Positions 20,186 to 29,171 of a DNA stretch of 64,000 nucleotides are shown here, piece by piece (position 1 is the first letter of the stretch; every line of letters starts with the position of its first letter). The notes under the pieces were generated by a model, which searched no databases, was not told the origin of the DNA, and was given only the letters and a program-made list of their open reading frames with translations. Source of the stretch: Pseudomonadales bacterium. Lineage in GTDB: Bacteria; Pseudomonadota; Gammaproteobacteria; Pseudomonadales; Azotimanducaceae. The DNA lies in NCBI GenBank assembly GCA_029251375.1, contig JAQXDL010000032.1:62001-126000 (forward strand), read 5' to 3'. The translations under genes were made by a program, and so were the position numbers.

Positions 20186-20842
20186 ATGCCAACACTTCAC
20201 GGGTTTTCATACAGTAATTACTACAACATGCCGAAACACGCATTGTTATATAAAGGCGTTAGTTTTGAAGAAGACTTGGTGTACCCAAGCGCACAGGGCT
20301 ACAACAAATTAAGCCCGGCGCTGAAAGTACCGAGCCTGACGACTGACACTGGCGAGCATCTTTCCGAAGCGGCTGTGCTGTGTGAATACATCGAAGATGC
20401 TTATCCGCAGAAGCCATTGCTGCCTGCAGATGCCGTTGCGCGCAATAAGAATCGACAGTTGATGCACATGGCAGAGTTGTATATTGAATTGCCAAATCGC
20501 AGATTGATCCCGTACAGTTTTAGGAATGCGCCGGCGCCGGAGCAATTGGTTAGTGAAGTGGTTGCTGTGGTCGATCGTGGTATTAATAGTATTAACGCAC
20601 TCGCCACATTTGACCCCTGGGTACTTGGGGCCGAGTTCACGATGGCGGACATCTATCTTTTTTATGTTTTGACTGTTGCTGAAATGGGTGGCCAGATGAC
20701 GGGGATAGATTTGAATGCGCGTATTCCCGGGCTCGAACAATGGCGTACAGCCTTTGCGGCCGATCCAATCAGCCAGCAAGTCGCGGCGGATACAGAAGCC
20801 AATCGGGAAGGCTTTTTTGGTTATATCCAGAGTCTTAGCTAA
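20186..20842 (+). CDS. Glutathione S-transferase family protein
   Basis: The 218-residue protein has an N-terminal thioredoxin-like domain (LHGFSYSNYYNMPKHALLYKG, with KVPSLTTD giving the cis-Pro and LSEAAVLCEYIED the glutathione gamma-glutamyl contact Glu-Ala/Ser) and an all-helical C-terminal domain (FTMADIYLFYVL with the conserved Asp N-cap). The likely catalytic position is the Ser/Tyr-rich SYSNYY near residue 8. It would conjugate or reduce small electrophiles with glutathione in the cytoplasm. A strong ATAAGGAACAAG ribosome site precedes ATG 20186. Substrate unknown. Confidence 0.86.
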   Translation: MPTLHGFSYSNYYNMPKHALLYKGVSFEEDLVYPSAQGYNKLSPALKVPSLTTDTGEHLSEAAVLCEYIEDAYPQKPLLPADAVARNKNRQLMHMAELYIELPNRRLIPYSFRNAPAPEQLVSEVVAVVDRGINSINALATFDPWVLGAEFTMADIYLFYVLTVAEMGGQMTGIDLNARIPGLEQWRTAFAADPISQQVAADTEANREGFFGYIQSLS

Positions 20843-20942
20843 TTTGTTTGATTGATAGACAGAAAGCCGGCGGTCTCGATAGGTGTTTGCGCGCTTAGAA
20901 CAGAACTGCTGGCTTATCGGCGGCAAGGTTCAAAGCATTGGC

Positions 20943-21632
20943 TCATATATGTACGGGTTCTTCGTTACCCGTGCCGAGTGATGCGGCCATGATGCGACTT
21001 AAGTGACTGTAGGGTAAGCCGGTTTCATCGTGCCATTGGTTGAATGCTTGTTGGGCCGCCCGCAAATCTCTTTGACTGTTCGGTTCCTTGTCAACGATGC
21101 CCTCTGCGATCAGCACCGTGACCACATCTTGAGTGAACATGAACGTATCTTTGCCCACAAAGCGAAGAAAGTACTGGCTAGTGCGACCGCCCAGTCGGCT
21201 GCCATGTTTCTTTAGGTACAGTAGTAGACCAACGATGTCATCTTCAGGCCAGTCCGCCAGAAACTGGCCAAAAGATTGGTGCTGCTCGATCATATCCAAG
21301 ACAAACATGGCGTTATCGCGAATTGTTAAAATCTTGGTTCTATTCCTGATGATTGAAGCATCTAGAGCTAGCTCATCAAGTCTCTCATCGCTGAAGTTAG
21401 CGACAGCCCTAGGATTAAAGTTGGCAAATGCTCGTTCAAAATTGGGCCATTTGTATTCGACGATTTTCCAGACAAAGCCGGCCCGAAACACACATTTAGA
21501 CATCTCCCGCAGATAGATAGCGTCAGGTATTTGGGCCAGTGCGCGAGGTGTATTCATCTCGGGCAAACTGTCTAGAAGGGCTGCTTCGCCCTTTCGCTTG
21601 ACGGCTCTTTCGTAGATCTTTTCGAATGTCAT
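20943..21632 (-). CDS. DNA-3-methyladenine glycosylase I (Tag) family protein
   Basis: The 229-residue protein shows the Tag-like helix-hairpin-helix glycosylase pattern: a start region that leads to FRAGFVWKIVEYKWPNFERAFANF (the aromatic and Glu positions used for base recognition), IIRNRTKILTIRDNA, and a C-terminal FLRFVGKDTFMFTQDVVTVL. Tag removes 3-methyladenine from alkylated DNA. The zinc-binding Cys/His set of E. coli Tag is not obvious, so this belongs to the divergent group annotated as 3-methyladenine DNA glycosylase. It is transcribed convergently with the GST gene. Confidence 0.75.
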   Translation of the reverse strand: MTFEKIYERAVKRKGEAALLDSLPEMNTPRALAQIPDAIYLREMSKCVFRAGFVWKIVEYKWPNFERAFANFNPRAVANFSDERLDELALDASIIRNRTKILTIRDNAMFVLDMIEQHQSFGQFLADWPEDDIVGLLLYLKKHGSRLGGRTSQYFLRFVGKDTFMFTQDVVTVLIAEGIVDKEPNSQRDLRAAQQAFNQWHDETGLPYSHLSRIMAASLGTGNEEPVHI

Positions 21633-21996
21633 TTTATAGATAGATGCTTTGCAAGTGTAAGGGATGGTTTACGCTTATATGAAATTTGTCAAATATCACT
21701 GGTGTTGCTGGTTATACGAATGTCTGAAGGTTCAGATTCTCCCACCTGTTTGGTTGTCACGCCAGTTGTTTTAGCGTCAGAGAATGATTCGTTGTAGTTG
21801 GGTGTGGGTGGGTTTAGTCCGGTTTGGTGGGTGCCTGTCTTGAATGATCTGCATTGACAGCAAACAAACACCTGAAGCAAACGATAGAAAGCAAGGCGTC
21901 GCAAAAGGTCTATCTAGGCGAGGAAAATAGGTGGTATAGTTTTCGCCCCGCGGCGAGTACATCAGCCGATAACAACGAATCAAAAAAGAAAAACTT
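21633..21996. other. Divergent intergenic region
   Basis: 364 bases separate the leftward glycosylase gene from the rightward DUF4136 lipoprotein gene, so both promoters should be here. Bases 21790-21840 are G/T-rich (TTGGGTGTGGGTGGG and similar). I see no conserved small coding frame or clear terminator. Confidence 0.5.
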
Positions 21997-22575
21997 ATGA
22001 AAAGACTAGCCTGTTTAATCCTCCTATCATCTTTTTTGTTTGGCTGTGCCAGTAAGCCAACATATAGCTTCGACCATGATGCGAGCGTCGACTTCAGCGA
22101 ACTGAAAACCTATCGCTGGTACGATGATGTTTACCCGTCTCGAGACTCGCGATACCGCAGCTACGGCGATGCAAATAATCGAGTACGTCGATTTATTAAT
22201 CGCGAGCTAACGTCCAAGGGCTTTACTGAAGCCAAGTCGGGCAATGCCGATTTCCTTGTGAACTATCACGTGTCGAAAGAAGAGCGTTACTCTGCGCAAC
22301 AGTTTAATAATTACTATGACGGCGGCGTGCATGGCGGTGTATCGACGGGTTCTTATGGCTCCTCTGTGGCGATCGGTTACAGCACCGGCGGTGGCAAGCC
22401 AAAAACATATGAGGAAGGTACGGTTGTTATCGACCTTTTGAGTTCTGAAACGAAAGGTCTTATCTGGCGTTCGATTGCCGAGGGGCGTTTACCTAAAAAG
22501 CTGTCCCCATCGATTCGGGATAACGCTGCCGACCTGTTATCAAAAGAAATGTTCAGCGCCTTTCCGCCGCAATAG
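21997..22575 (+). CDS. DUF4136 domain lipoprotein
   Basis: This 192-residue protein starts with a lipoprotein leader (MKRLACLILLSSFLFGCASK; lipobox FGC). It continues with the DUF4136 pattern: a YSFDHDASVDFSELKTYRWYD start, VRRFINRELTSKGFTEA, NADFLVNYHV, a Gly/Ser-rich middle, and EEGTVVIDLLSSETKGLIWRSIAEGRL. Members are outer-membrane or periplasmic lipoproteins of unknown function common in Proteobacteria. Ser after the lipobox Cys is Ala here, which would not act as an inner-membrane retention signal, so outer-membrane location is expected. It stands alone. Confidence 0.87.
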   Translation: MKRLACLILLSSFLFGCASKPTYSFDHDASVDFSELKTYRWYDDVYPSRDSRYRSYGDANNRVRRFINRELTSKGFTEAKSGNADFLVNYHVSKEERYSAQQFNNYYDGGVHGGVSTGSYGSSVAIGYSTGGGKPKTYEEGTVVIDLLSSETKGLIWRSIAEGRLPKKLSPSIRDNAADLLSKEMFSAFPPQ

Positions 22576-22723
22576 CCAATTGCGCTTAGACTACAGTGAT
22601 AACTCGACAGGCCTACTAACTGCGAGAAACTGTCGAAGATCTGTGCGCTTATCTGCTCTTATACAAGATCACAGACGGAAATCCTTCGCGCCTGAGTTTG
22701 TTGCGAGGGCTTAGCTGATGCAC

Positions 22724-23557
22724 TTACTCAAATAGCCGCATGGGATCACCCATATCATGGTAGCCTAGATATCCGCCGCCAACGTCGGATGCATCGTAGA
22801 GTGCATAACCTAAAAGCTCCTGTGCCCTGCGGGGAAAGCCTTTAACAGTGTCGATGGGAATATTGGTATAGCTGTTCTCGACCGGACGCAACCAGCCGCA
22901 GCATAATCCTGTTGAAAGTGCCCTGCGACGTCTGTTCGTCGTGTTTGTGCCTCCTGCGTGTAATGTGTCACCTCTAAAAAAAAGCGCAGAGCCAGCGGGT
23001 AGGTCGCAAGCAACAATTTCATCTTTTGTTGGCATTCGATCTCGGTCCCAACGATGACTGCCTGCTGCAACGAGCGTTGCACCCATTTGAGGTGTCACGT
23101 CGACTAAAGCAGCAATTGTGTTCACGATCATTGGGTTTGATGTGTTTGCAAAGTTCCAAGCATCGTCATCGCGGTGGATTGGTTGAGCGGACTCGCCTGG
23201 GCCAATATCAATAACTTCGCCATTATTTAAGATAATCGTAGGTCCTATTGGACCAAGCACAGCTTCGGCAAAACCGATCATTTTATCGTCGAGCATAATG
23301 TCTAAAAAACTTGGCGCTTTCATGCACAGACCTTGCAGGCGCTTGGTGCGCAAGCCGAGAAAGCTGTCAGAGGCTTCTGAGCCTGAACTGGTGCCATCAT
23401 GCTGATCTAGCCAAGGTGAGAGTTCATGGTTAAATTGTGCAAGTAAACGAGGATTTAGCCAGTCATCAACAATGACGCCACCATCTCGCTCATTGGCTTC
23501 GACGATATCGTCGACAGTACAATCTGATGGCAGGCGTTGCAGGGCTCGTGCAGTCAT
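22724..23557 (-). CDS. Phytanoyl-CoA dioxygenase family oxygenase
   Basis: A 277-residue Fe(II)/2-oxoglutarate oxygenase. The facial triad is visible as His and Asp in QPIHRDDDAW and the distal His in GDTLHAGGTNTT; the following Arg-rich RRRRALS supplies the 2-oxoglutarate-binding Arg. Length and the late LRPVENSYTNIP segment match bacterial PhyH-like hydroxylases. These hydroxylate small molecules; the substrate is unknown. The gene is divergent from the malate/lactate dehydrogenase-type gene with under 100 bases between starts, so the two may be co-regulated. Confidence 0.85.
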   Translation of the reverse strand: MTARALQRLPSDCTVDDIVEANERDGGVIVDDWLNPRLLAQFNHELSPWLDQHDGTSSGSEASDSFLGLRTKRLQGLCMKAPSFLDIMLDDKMIGFAEAVLGPIGPTIILNNGEVIDIGPGESAQPIHRDDDAWNFANTSNPMIVNTIAALVDVTPQMGATLVAAGSHRWDRDRMPTKDEIVACDLPAGSALFFRGDTLHAGGTNTTNRRRRALSTGLCCGWLRPVENSYTNIPIDTVKGFPRRAQELLGYALYDASDVGGGYLGYHDMGDPMRLFE

Positions 23558-23651
23558 TCAGAATTCTCCAAAGGTTGATGCAGCTTAATAATGTTAACAT
23601 TTAATATTGATCGTCGCAGAGTCTCACTTACCGTTTCAAAGAGCGCCACGA

Positions 23652-24788
23652 ATGCAGAATGAAAGTAAAGCTAGCATGATTAAGGAAGATCCAAATTTTC
23701 TTGAGTATTGTTATCGCCGCGTATTGCTTGCACTGGATTTTTCGAATGAGCAGGCAGAGGTCATCGCACATTGCGTGTCCGATGGAGATCGTAATGGGAA
23801 ATCGACGCAAGGCATTGGCGTGTTTGAAATTCCGGTATTGCTGGCGCGCACTGGAACCATGGACGTAACAGCGGTTCCTGAGATCGTTGACGAAGGTCCG
23901 ACGTGGCTGGTCGTTGATGCCAAGCGCGCTTCAGGTCAGTGGGCTGTCACGATGGCGATGGAGGCTACAATTAATAAGGCGCGTGAAAGTGCGATTGCGA
24001 TTGGGTTCGTGCGCGACTTCAACGACGCCGGCGCTTTCGGCACTTATGTACGAATGGCTGCGCGCGAAGGTATGTTTGCGATGGCAACAAATAATAGCCT
24101 CCCGCTTGTATCTCCCTGGGGTGCGATGCAGAACGTATTATCCGGTGCGCCATTCGCCGCCGCGACACCGGGTGGTGAGCTGGCGCCGATTGTTTCAGAC
24201 ATCCAGGCTGTGGAAGTTCACGATGGCGATATTAGCGAAGCGTTTTTTCAAGGCAAAAAGCTCAAGGGCGAATATTTAGTCGATCCCCAAACAGGCGAAT
24301 TGACCGACGATCCGGCACCGTATTTTAAGCAGATGGATGATTATGGGCGCATTTCAGACTGCGATGCGCCGTCAGTTTTCGGCACACCTCGTATGTATGC
24401 GTTTAACCTGTTTACCGAAATGCTGGCTGGCGTCATCAACCCTAATGCACGGATGAGCCCAGAAATTGATGGGCCACCATCGCATTGGCTTGAGCCTCAG
24501 ACCGAAGCATTAACCGGCGGTGCCTGCATTATTGTGATAGACCCGACTCATTGGATGCCTGCTGGTGAAGCTGGACGCCGCTCCGACCGTCTTGTTTCTG
24601 CAGTAAAAAGCGCCAAACCAAGACCGGGGGTTGATGAAATTTTTCTGCCGGGTGAGAGAGGTTGGAAAGCGATGCAAACTGCCAGCAAAGTTGACATTCT
24701 GCCTGCACATTGGGAATCCTTTACCGCAATTGTTGACAGCGTTGGTTTGGCGATCGACACGCTTCGCGCTGAGTACGTAGAGAATTGA
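23652..24788 (+). CDS. Malate/L-lactate (Ldh_2 family) dehydrogenase
   Basis: The 378-residue protein belongs to the NAD(P)-dependent malate / L-lactate / ureidoglycolate dehydrogenase family, which has a fold unlike classical Rossmann dehydrogenases. Typical segments seen are the N-terminal helical region ending in DRNGKSTQGIGVFEIP (usually D-x-RGxxSHG), GIGFVRDFNDAGAFGTY (usually S-NHFGxAGYY), TNNSLPLVSPWGA and a C-terminal FLPGERGW. The usual active-site SNH is replaced by FNDAG, which may mean a different substrate. I placed the start at ATG 23652; ATG 23676 is also possible. It is divergent from the phytanoyl-CoA dioxygenase gene. Confidence 0.8.
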   Translation: MQNESKASMIKEDPNFLEYCYRRVLLALDFSNEQAEVIAHCVSDGDRNGKSTQGIGVFEIPVLLARTGTMDVTAVPEIVDEGPTWLVVDAKRASGQWAVTMAMEATINKARESAIAIGFVRDFNDAGAFGTYVRMAAREGMFAMATNNSLPLVSPWGAMQNVLSGAPFAAATPGGELAPIVSDIQAVEVHDGDISEAFFQGKKLKGEYLVDPQTGELTDDPAPYFKQMDDYGRISDCDAPSVFGTPRMYAFNLFTEMLAGVINPNARMSPEIDGPPSHWLEPQTEALTGGACIIVIDPTHWMPAGEAGRRSDRLVSAVKSAKPRPGVDEIFLPGERGWKAMQTASKVDILPAHWESFTAIVDSVGLAIDTLRAEYVEN

Positions 24789-24909
24789 TGCTAGTTACAA
24801 TCCTGTATCGCGGCACGACCAAAATCGCTAGTTAGACCAGGATTGTATTTTGCGGCAACAGACATTGTGACTCGTTGTCGGGGGTGAATGGTTCCACCTT
24901 TCGTGATGT

Positions 24910-26031
24910 TCATCCATCCGATCTAAGTTCAACGCGAAGAGGTTGATAGCAAAAGGCGACGCTTGACAGTGTTATCACAACAGCCGCGCTGATCATTAAG
25001 TTCGTATAGCCACTTTGACTGATGACCCAGCCACCAATGGGTGGTCCAAGCATTGCTGCAACGCCTTGAACGCCCGGTATAAGGACGGCCATTCGATGGC
25101 TGAGATTGCCAATGCTGGCCATTTGGTAGGAAAGACAATAGGTCCATGCAGCTGAAAATAAGATGACCGCTGCAAGAAAGTATAACCATTGTGTGCTGAG
25201 CGCTAGAAAATAGAAGGCTGCAAGAAAAGCGGTTGCTGAGATTAAGTGCGGGTAATTTTTACCGAATCGGTCGCCAATAGCGGCGGCAATCAGTGCCCCG
25301 ATGAGACCACCGGCCAGCGACAGTGCTAGTGATAATGCAATGTCGTCGCGACTAAAGCTCTTACTAATACCTAGCCTTTCGACGAAGGTCCAGACCGCGG
25401 AAAGCAAACAGAAGTGAAACAAGAGGCTTACGATACCAACCGCGGCCGTTTTTGAAGAGCCCGCTAAGATGTTTTGATCAGCGCCGTTGTCATTCGGAAT
25501 CCAACGTGAAGACAAGGCCGTGATCGCAACAATTACCGCCAGTACCAGCCAGCATGCTGCGTATCCATAATAGGGATAAATCCATACAGGTAAGCTGTAA
25601 ATAAGTGCTAAAGCAATTATCTGTTGAGTCGCAACCATACCACCAAATGCACGTTCACTTTGTGGGTGGGCCGATACAATTGAAACACCCGTGCCATACA
25701 ATAGCCCGCTGCCGATGCCGCAAAGTGCAAGGCCTATCGAAAGAAAAATAGTGTTAGGTGCCAAGCCGCAGACTACTAACCCAGGCACTAACAATATGTA
25801 GCCGAGCTGTATGGCAGCGAGATTCCGCACCTTTCCATAAGTGATATATGCAGCCACCGAGGTGATGAGAAATCCACCAAAATAAATACTCACAATGAGG
25901 CCAGCCTGCTGTTCGTCCAAATTGTATTGATCGGAAATCCAGCCGACAACAAACGGCAACAATAGGAAAAGAAGTGCGGCAGAGGCTGTTGCAAGTAGGG
26001 TTGAAATCAATTGTTTCTGAGGTGGGCCCAC
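24910..26031 (-). CDS. MFS transporter
   Basis: The 373-residue protein has about 12 hydrophobic segments in two halves, consistent with the major facilitator superfamily (small-molecule uniport or proton antiport/symport across the inner membrane). Segments such as GIGSGLLYGTGVSIVSAHPQSERAFGG and the central ALIAAAIGDRFGKNYPH (motif A-like GDRFGK at the middle) support this. Its start overlaps the stop of the upstream small membrane gene, so it is the last gene of the Rieske oxygenase operon and probably carries that pathway's substrate or product. Confidence 0.82.
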   Translation of the reverse strand: MGPPQKQLISTLLATASAALLFLLLPFVVGWISDQYNLDEQQAGLIVSIYFGGFLITSVAAYITYGKVRNLAAIQLGYILLVPGLVVCGLAPNTIFLSIGLALCGIGSGLLYGTGVSIVSAHPQSERAFGGMVATQQIIALALIYSLPVWIYPYYGYAACWLVLAVIVAITALSSRWIPNDNGADQNILAGSSKTAAVGIVSLLFHFCLLSAVWTFVERLGISKSFSRDDIALSLALSLAGGLIGALIAAAIGDRFGKNYPHLISATAFLAAFYFLALSTQWLYFLAAVILFSAAWTYCLSYQMASIGNLSHRMAVLIPGVQGVAAMLGPPIGGWVISQSGYTNLMISAAVVITLSSVAFCYQPLRVELRSDG

Positions 26032-26288
26032 TATGAAGTTGCTCTTCGTTTAAACAAATAGGTTGTGACGCCAAAAAGGCTTATAAGAAGCCAAAAGAGC
26101 TCAATAATGAAAGCGGACAAATTAAATTCGTAGCTGAGAGAGATGAGTATCAGCAGCGCTCCGAGGCCATTGAATAGAGAGAAACTCAGCTCGCTGGACG
26201 CCAATTTGTTGAGCTGCAGTAAAAGATAACAGCCGAGAATCATCAAAACGCCAATGTTGCCGATTACGTCATACCAGTGGTAATTCAT
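26031..26288 (-). CDS. CBU_0592-like small membrane protein
   Basis: This 85-residue protein has three hydrophobic helices and the pattern of the CBU_0592 family (WYDVIGNIGVLMILGCYLLLQ, then LFNGLGALLILISL and FIIELFWLLISLFG). The family is found across Proteobacteria without known function. It overlaps both neighbours by a few bases, so it is translated with the upstream unknown gene and the downstream MFS gene. Confidence 0.78.
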   Translation of the reverse strand: MNYHWYDVIGNIGVLMILGCYLLLQLNKLASSELSFSLFNGLGALLILISLSYEFNLSAFIIELFWLLISLFGVTTYLFKRRATS

Positions 26289-26893
26289 AGGTTTTGCCTC
26301 AGTGTAAATCCAATAAGGTGTGCATTGATCAATGGCGCCAAACGCTCAGTTTCGCCAATGCTGTGGAGTAATCGCCATTTTCCCTGCGGCGTCGATCGCC
26401 TCAAACAGGCCGCGCTAAATATACCCTGCGTGTCGTTCATGCCGATGGCGAAGTCACCAACCTGTATAAAGTAGCCAATCTCACTGGCTGTATCGACAAC
26501 GGCGACGTTTGTCTGTTGCGACTGATCGGTTGTGTGTAGCGGAGACCAGATTTCTTTGTAACCTATGGTCTTTCCCTTGGTTGTCACTTGGCCACGTTCC
26601 ACCAACTTTTCGTCGACCATCATGAGGTCGCCTTCATCTTCAAGATGTTGTTTAGTCAAATCGATATGGTGTGTGAATCTGATTTTCGGTTGCGACCAAT
26701 GAGTCCGTCCGGCAAAAGCGCTTTGGAGCGACTCGGTGTGCTTTGCTTGGTCCAGTGGCCAGCGCATATCGGCAAAATAATCTCCAGCCTGCAACCAATA
26801 AACATTTGAATCCTCAAAGGGTTTGCCGTTTTCGATCGTCAGCGAGTCCCGTTGCCAAACGCCAGTCAGATCCTGTAGGTCGATATGCGTCAA
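26285..26893 (-). CDS. Conserved unknown protein, HRI1/calycin-like
   Basis: A 202-residue soluble protein with no signal peptide. It starts with DLTGVWQRDSLTIENGKP and NVYWLQAGDYFADMRWP and has many alternating strands (YKEIWSPL, VVDTASEIGYFIQVGDFAIGM). The G-x-W start followed by up to ten strands suggests a lipocalin/calycin-type barrel, and the opening resembles the HRI1 family; I am not sure of either. It begins one base after the Rieske oxygenase stop and overlaps the next gene, so it is firmly part of that operon. Function unknown. Confidence 0.6.
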   Translation of the reverse strand: MTHIDLQDLTGVWQRDSLTIENGKPFEDSNVYWLQAGDYFADMRWPLDQAKHTESLQSAFAGRTHWSQPKIRFTHHIDLTKQHLEDEGDLMMVDEKLVERGQVTTKGKTIGYKEIWSPLHTTDQSQQTNVAVVDTASEIGYFIQVGDFAIGMNDTQGIFSAACLRRSTPQGKWRLLHSIGETERLAPLINAHLIGFTLRQNL

Positions 26894-26894
26894 T

Positions 26895-27977
26895 CTACAA
26901 ATCCATCAGTTTTAAATAATGATCATGAAAATCAGAAATGGCCTTCTCGTAACTATGGGCCAAAGGACCCACGGCGAAATGCTTGCTGCGAACATTCTGT
27001 TGAATGTTTTCAACAATACGTGCGTCTTCGCCTTTCGTGATTTCGTTAAAAAGCTCAAAAAATGCGTCTTCATCGCCGCCAGGGACACCCAGAAGATCAA
27101 CTTTCATCTGTGTTTTCTCAGCCGTTAGAGGAATTAATTCTGCGATCGCGAAGAAGCTTGTGCCGGTAAAAATAGGTAGGTTTGGAAAAATAAAATGTGC
27201 GCCGTTTTCTGAGTACCGACCGATAGCATCTTTGACGTGGGGGATGTCCGGCAGCGGACTACTCGTTTTGTAGGCCTGCGCATGCTCCGGCTTGGCCGGT
27301 TCGTAGGAAACCCAATGGCGACCTAGTTGCTCGAATTGACCCTTGTCATGGTCAAGTGCGGCTAAGGTCTCGGGGTGCACAAACCATAAATGCAGCCAAT
27401 CGATATGGTTTTCGATATAGAACTTCCAGTTTGCTTCAAAACTAATGGTATCGCTCTTTAGAAGTTCGAGTTTGTCAGCGCCGAATGGCGCAAGCTCTTT
27501 ACCAATATCGCCTAACCATTCGGTCAGTGATTCAGTCGGATGCTCGTTGGCGTTGATAAAAACCAGTCCCATCCATGTTTCAACGCTCGCAGGATGCAGG
27601 CCGAGACCCATTTTATCGATATCATTAAACTGATCGTGTTTAGCAACACCGCGCAGATGCCCGTCGAGACCGTAAGTCCACTTATGATAAGGGCAAACCA
27701 ATGTGCCGCACTGACCGGTGCCCTGAGCCAATTGAGCGCCCCGATGACGGCAGACATTATGAAATGCGTTCAATTGGTCGTGTTTATCTCGAACGACAAC
27801 AAGCTCATCGAGGCCGGCCTTGATGGTTTTATAACTGCCGTGCTCGTCAAATTCGCTCGTTTGGCCAGCGTATAGCCAACTCGCCCCGAAGATTTTACGT
27901 TTTTCTTGGATTAACCACGATTCTTCGAAGTATGCCTCGGCGGGCAATTTATATTGGGGCGCTATCAAATAATTCAT
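26895..27977 (-). CDS. Rieske-type aromatic-ring-hydroxylating oxygenase, alpha subunit
   Basis: This 360-residue protein has the two-part oxygenase layout. The Rieske [2Fe-2S] ligands are in CRHRGAQLAQGTG and CPYHKWTYGLDG (C-x-H ... C-x2-H, about residues 77-100). The mononuclear iron ligands lie in NHIDWLHLWFVHPETL (His/His), with a downstream acidic ligand in the catalytic domain. Length fits terminal oxygenases of the benzoate/choline/carnitine monooxygenase-like groups. It needs a separate reductase, none of which is adjacent. It heads an operon with an unknown barrel protein, a CBU_0592-like protein and an MFS carrier, and faces an AraC-type regulator gene 135 bases away. Confidence 0.88.
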   Translation of the reverse strand: MNYLIAPQYKLPAEAYFEESWLIQEKRKIFGASWLYAGQTSEFDEHGSYKTIKAGLDELVVVRDKHDQLNAFHNVCRHRGAQLAQGTGQCGTLVCPYHKWTYGLDGHLRGVAKHDQFNDIDKMGLGLHPASVETWMGLVFINANEHPTESLTEWLGDIGKELAPFGADKLELLKSDTISFEANWKFYIENHIDWLHLWFVHPETLAALDHDKGQFEQLGRHWVSYEPAKPEHAQAYKTSSPLPDIPHVKDAIGRYSENGAHFIFPNLPIFTGTSFFAIAELIPLTAEKTQMKVDLLGVPGGDEDAFFELFNEITKGEDARIVENIQQNVRSKHFAVGPLAHSYEKAISDFHDHYLKLMDL

Positions 27978-28112
27978 ATCTTGTTGCCATTGGCCTCGTT
28001 TCGCCTGTAACCGCAGTATGCTACGACAGAGTGTGCTCCGTAGTTATATGATTTGTGAGTGATATGATATGATTTGCGCGTTTTGCGAACCTCGAGGCTG
28101 ACGTAATCTTCC

Positions 28113-29135
28113 GTGCCAACTCATCGTATTTCTAGAGACTCACACACAGAAACTCTTACACGAAGATATTATCAGCTTCTTAATGAAACGTTGGCGGCGC
28201 ATAACCCTGTCATCCAAGCCCTTTTAGTGCCTGACCCCTGTACCACATTGAGTTTTTCTCTCGCTGTGCGCGATCTGCAAAAAATTCACGACCTTCGAGA
28301 TCTCGGTTTGGCGTATGGGCGTCGAATCAGTATTTCAGACTATGGCATTGTTGGACTAGCAATCGCCAGTACGCGCTCTTTTGGCGAAGCGCTGGCGACG
28401 CAGATGCGCTTTCTGAAAATGTTAACCGATGTCAGTAAGGTGTCTTACACAATAAGTGATTCAAATGGTCTTACAACTTTAGCGTTAACAGAGCTGATTC
28501 AAGGTGGTGAAACGAATCAGTTTATGATGGGCGCTGAGTTGTCAGCTCAAGTTAGGTTTGTTGCTGATCTATTGCCAGATGCACAGTTGGCCCAGTGCCA
28601 TTTATATATCCCATTCGCCTGTCCCCGCACACGTCATTTTTATGAGTCATTACTTGGCTGTAAAGTTAGCTTTGATGAAGCCGAGGCTAGGTTAACTTTT
28701 CCTAGTCAATGGATGGATGCGGTGCTGAAGACCTCAGACGCTATGTTGGCCCCTTTGTTGGAGGATCGCTGCGAACACATTCTGGCGCGAATGCAAACCG
28801 GCGATGATTGGACCTTGCGGGTGCGAAACCACCTGCTGACTGAAGGCTCTTTTATGCAGAGCTTAGCTGTGACAGCTGCGGCACTCGATTTGCCCGTCCA
28901 CACGCTGCGCGCCCGCTTGTACAAGAGCGGTACTAACTACAAAAAAGTTACTTTGGAAGTGCGGATGCAGTTAGCGTGTCAATATTTGGAAGAGACGCAC
29001 CTGACACTGCAGCAAATAAGTTATCAACTCGGCTACAGTCAGCCGAGCAATTTCCAATTGGCATTTAGGAAATATTTTCACAAGGCGCCAGGCGAGTGGC
29101 GAGCTAATGCGAGCAAGAGAGTCAAAAATTCTTAG
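28113..29135 (+). CDS. AraC-family transcriptional regulator
   Basis: The 340-residue protein has an N-terminal arabinose-binding-like ligand domain of the OruR/ArgR type (about residues 30-220) and a C-terminal AraC DNA-binding domain: LAVTAAALDLPVHTLRARLYKSG forms the first helix-turn-helix, and LTLQQISYQLGYSQPSNFQLAFRKYFHKAPGEWR the second, with the family's conserved end. The start is GTG 28113. Divergence from the Rieske operon over a short gap implies it controls that operon in response to the pathway substrate; this is inference from position. Confidence 0.88.
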   Translation: MPTHRISRDSHTETLTRRYYQLLNETLAAHNPVIQALLVPDPCTTLSFSLAVRDLQKIHDLRDLGLAYGRRISISDYGIVGLAIASTRSFGEALATQMRFLKMLTDVSKVSYTISDSNGLTTLALTELIQGGETNQFMMGAELSAQVRFVADLLPDAQLAQCHLYIPFACPRTRHFYESLLGCKVSFDEAEARLTFPSQWMDAVLKTSDAMLAPLLEDRCEHILARMQTGDDWTLRVRNHLLTEGSFMQSLAVTAAALDLPVHTLRARLYKSGTNYKKVTLEVRMQLACQYLEETHLTLQQISYQLGYSQPSNFQLAFRKYFHKAPGEWRANASKRVKNS

Positions 29136-29171
29136 CTCGGTTGTGTTGTTTATCTCGCATTGATGTCTTTT

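Noticed and set aside
22604-22636. Inverted repeat TCGACAG/CTGTCGA after the DUF4136 gene
   Set aside because: 19-base loop and no T tract; a terminator is not supported.
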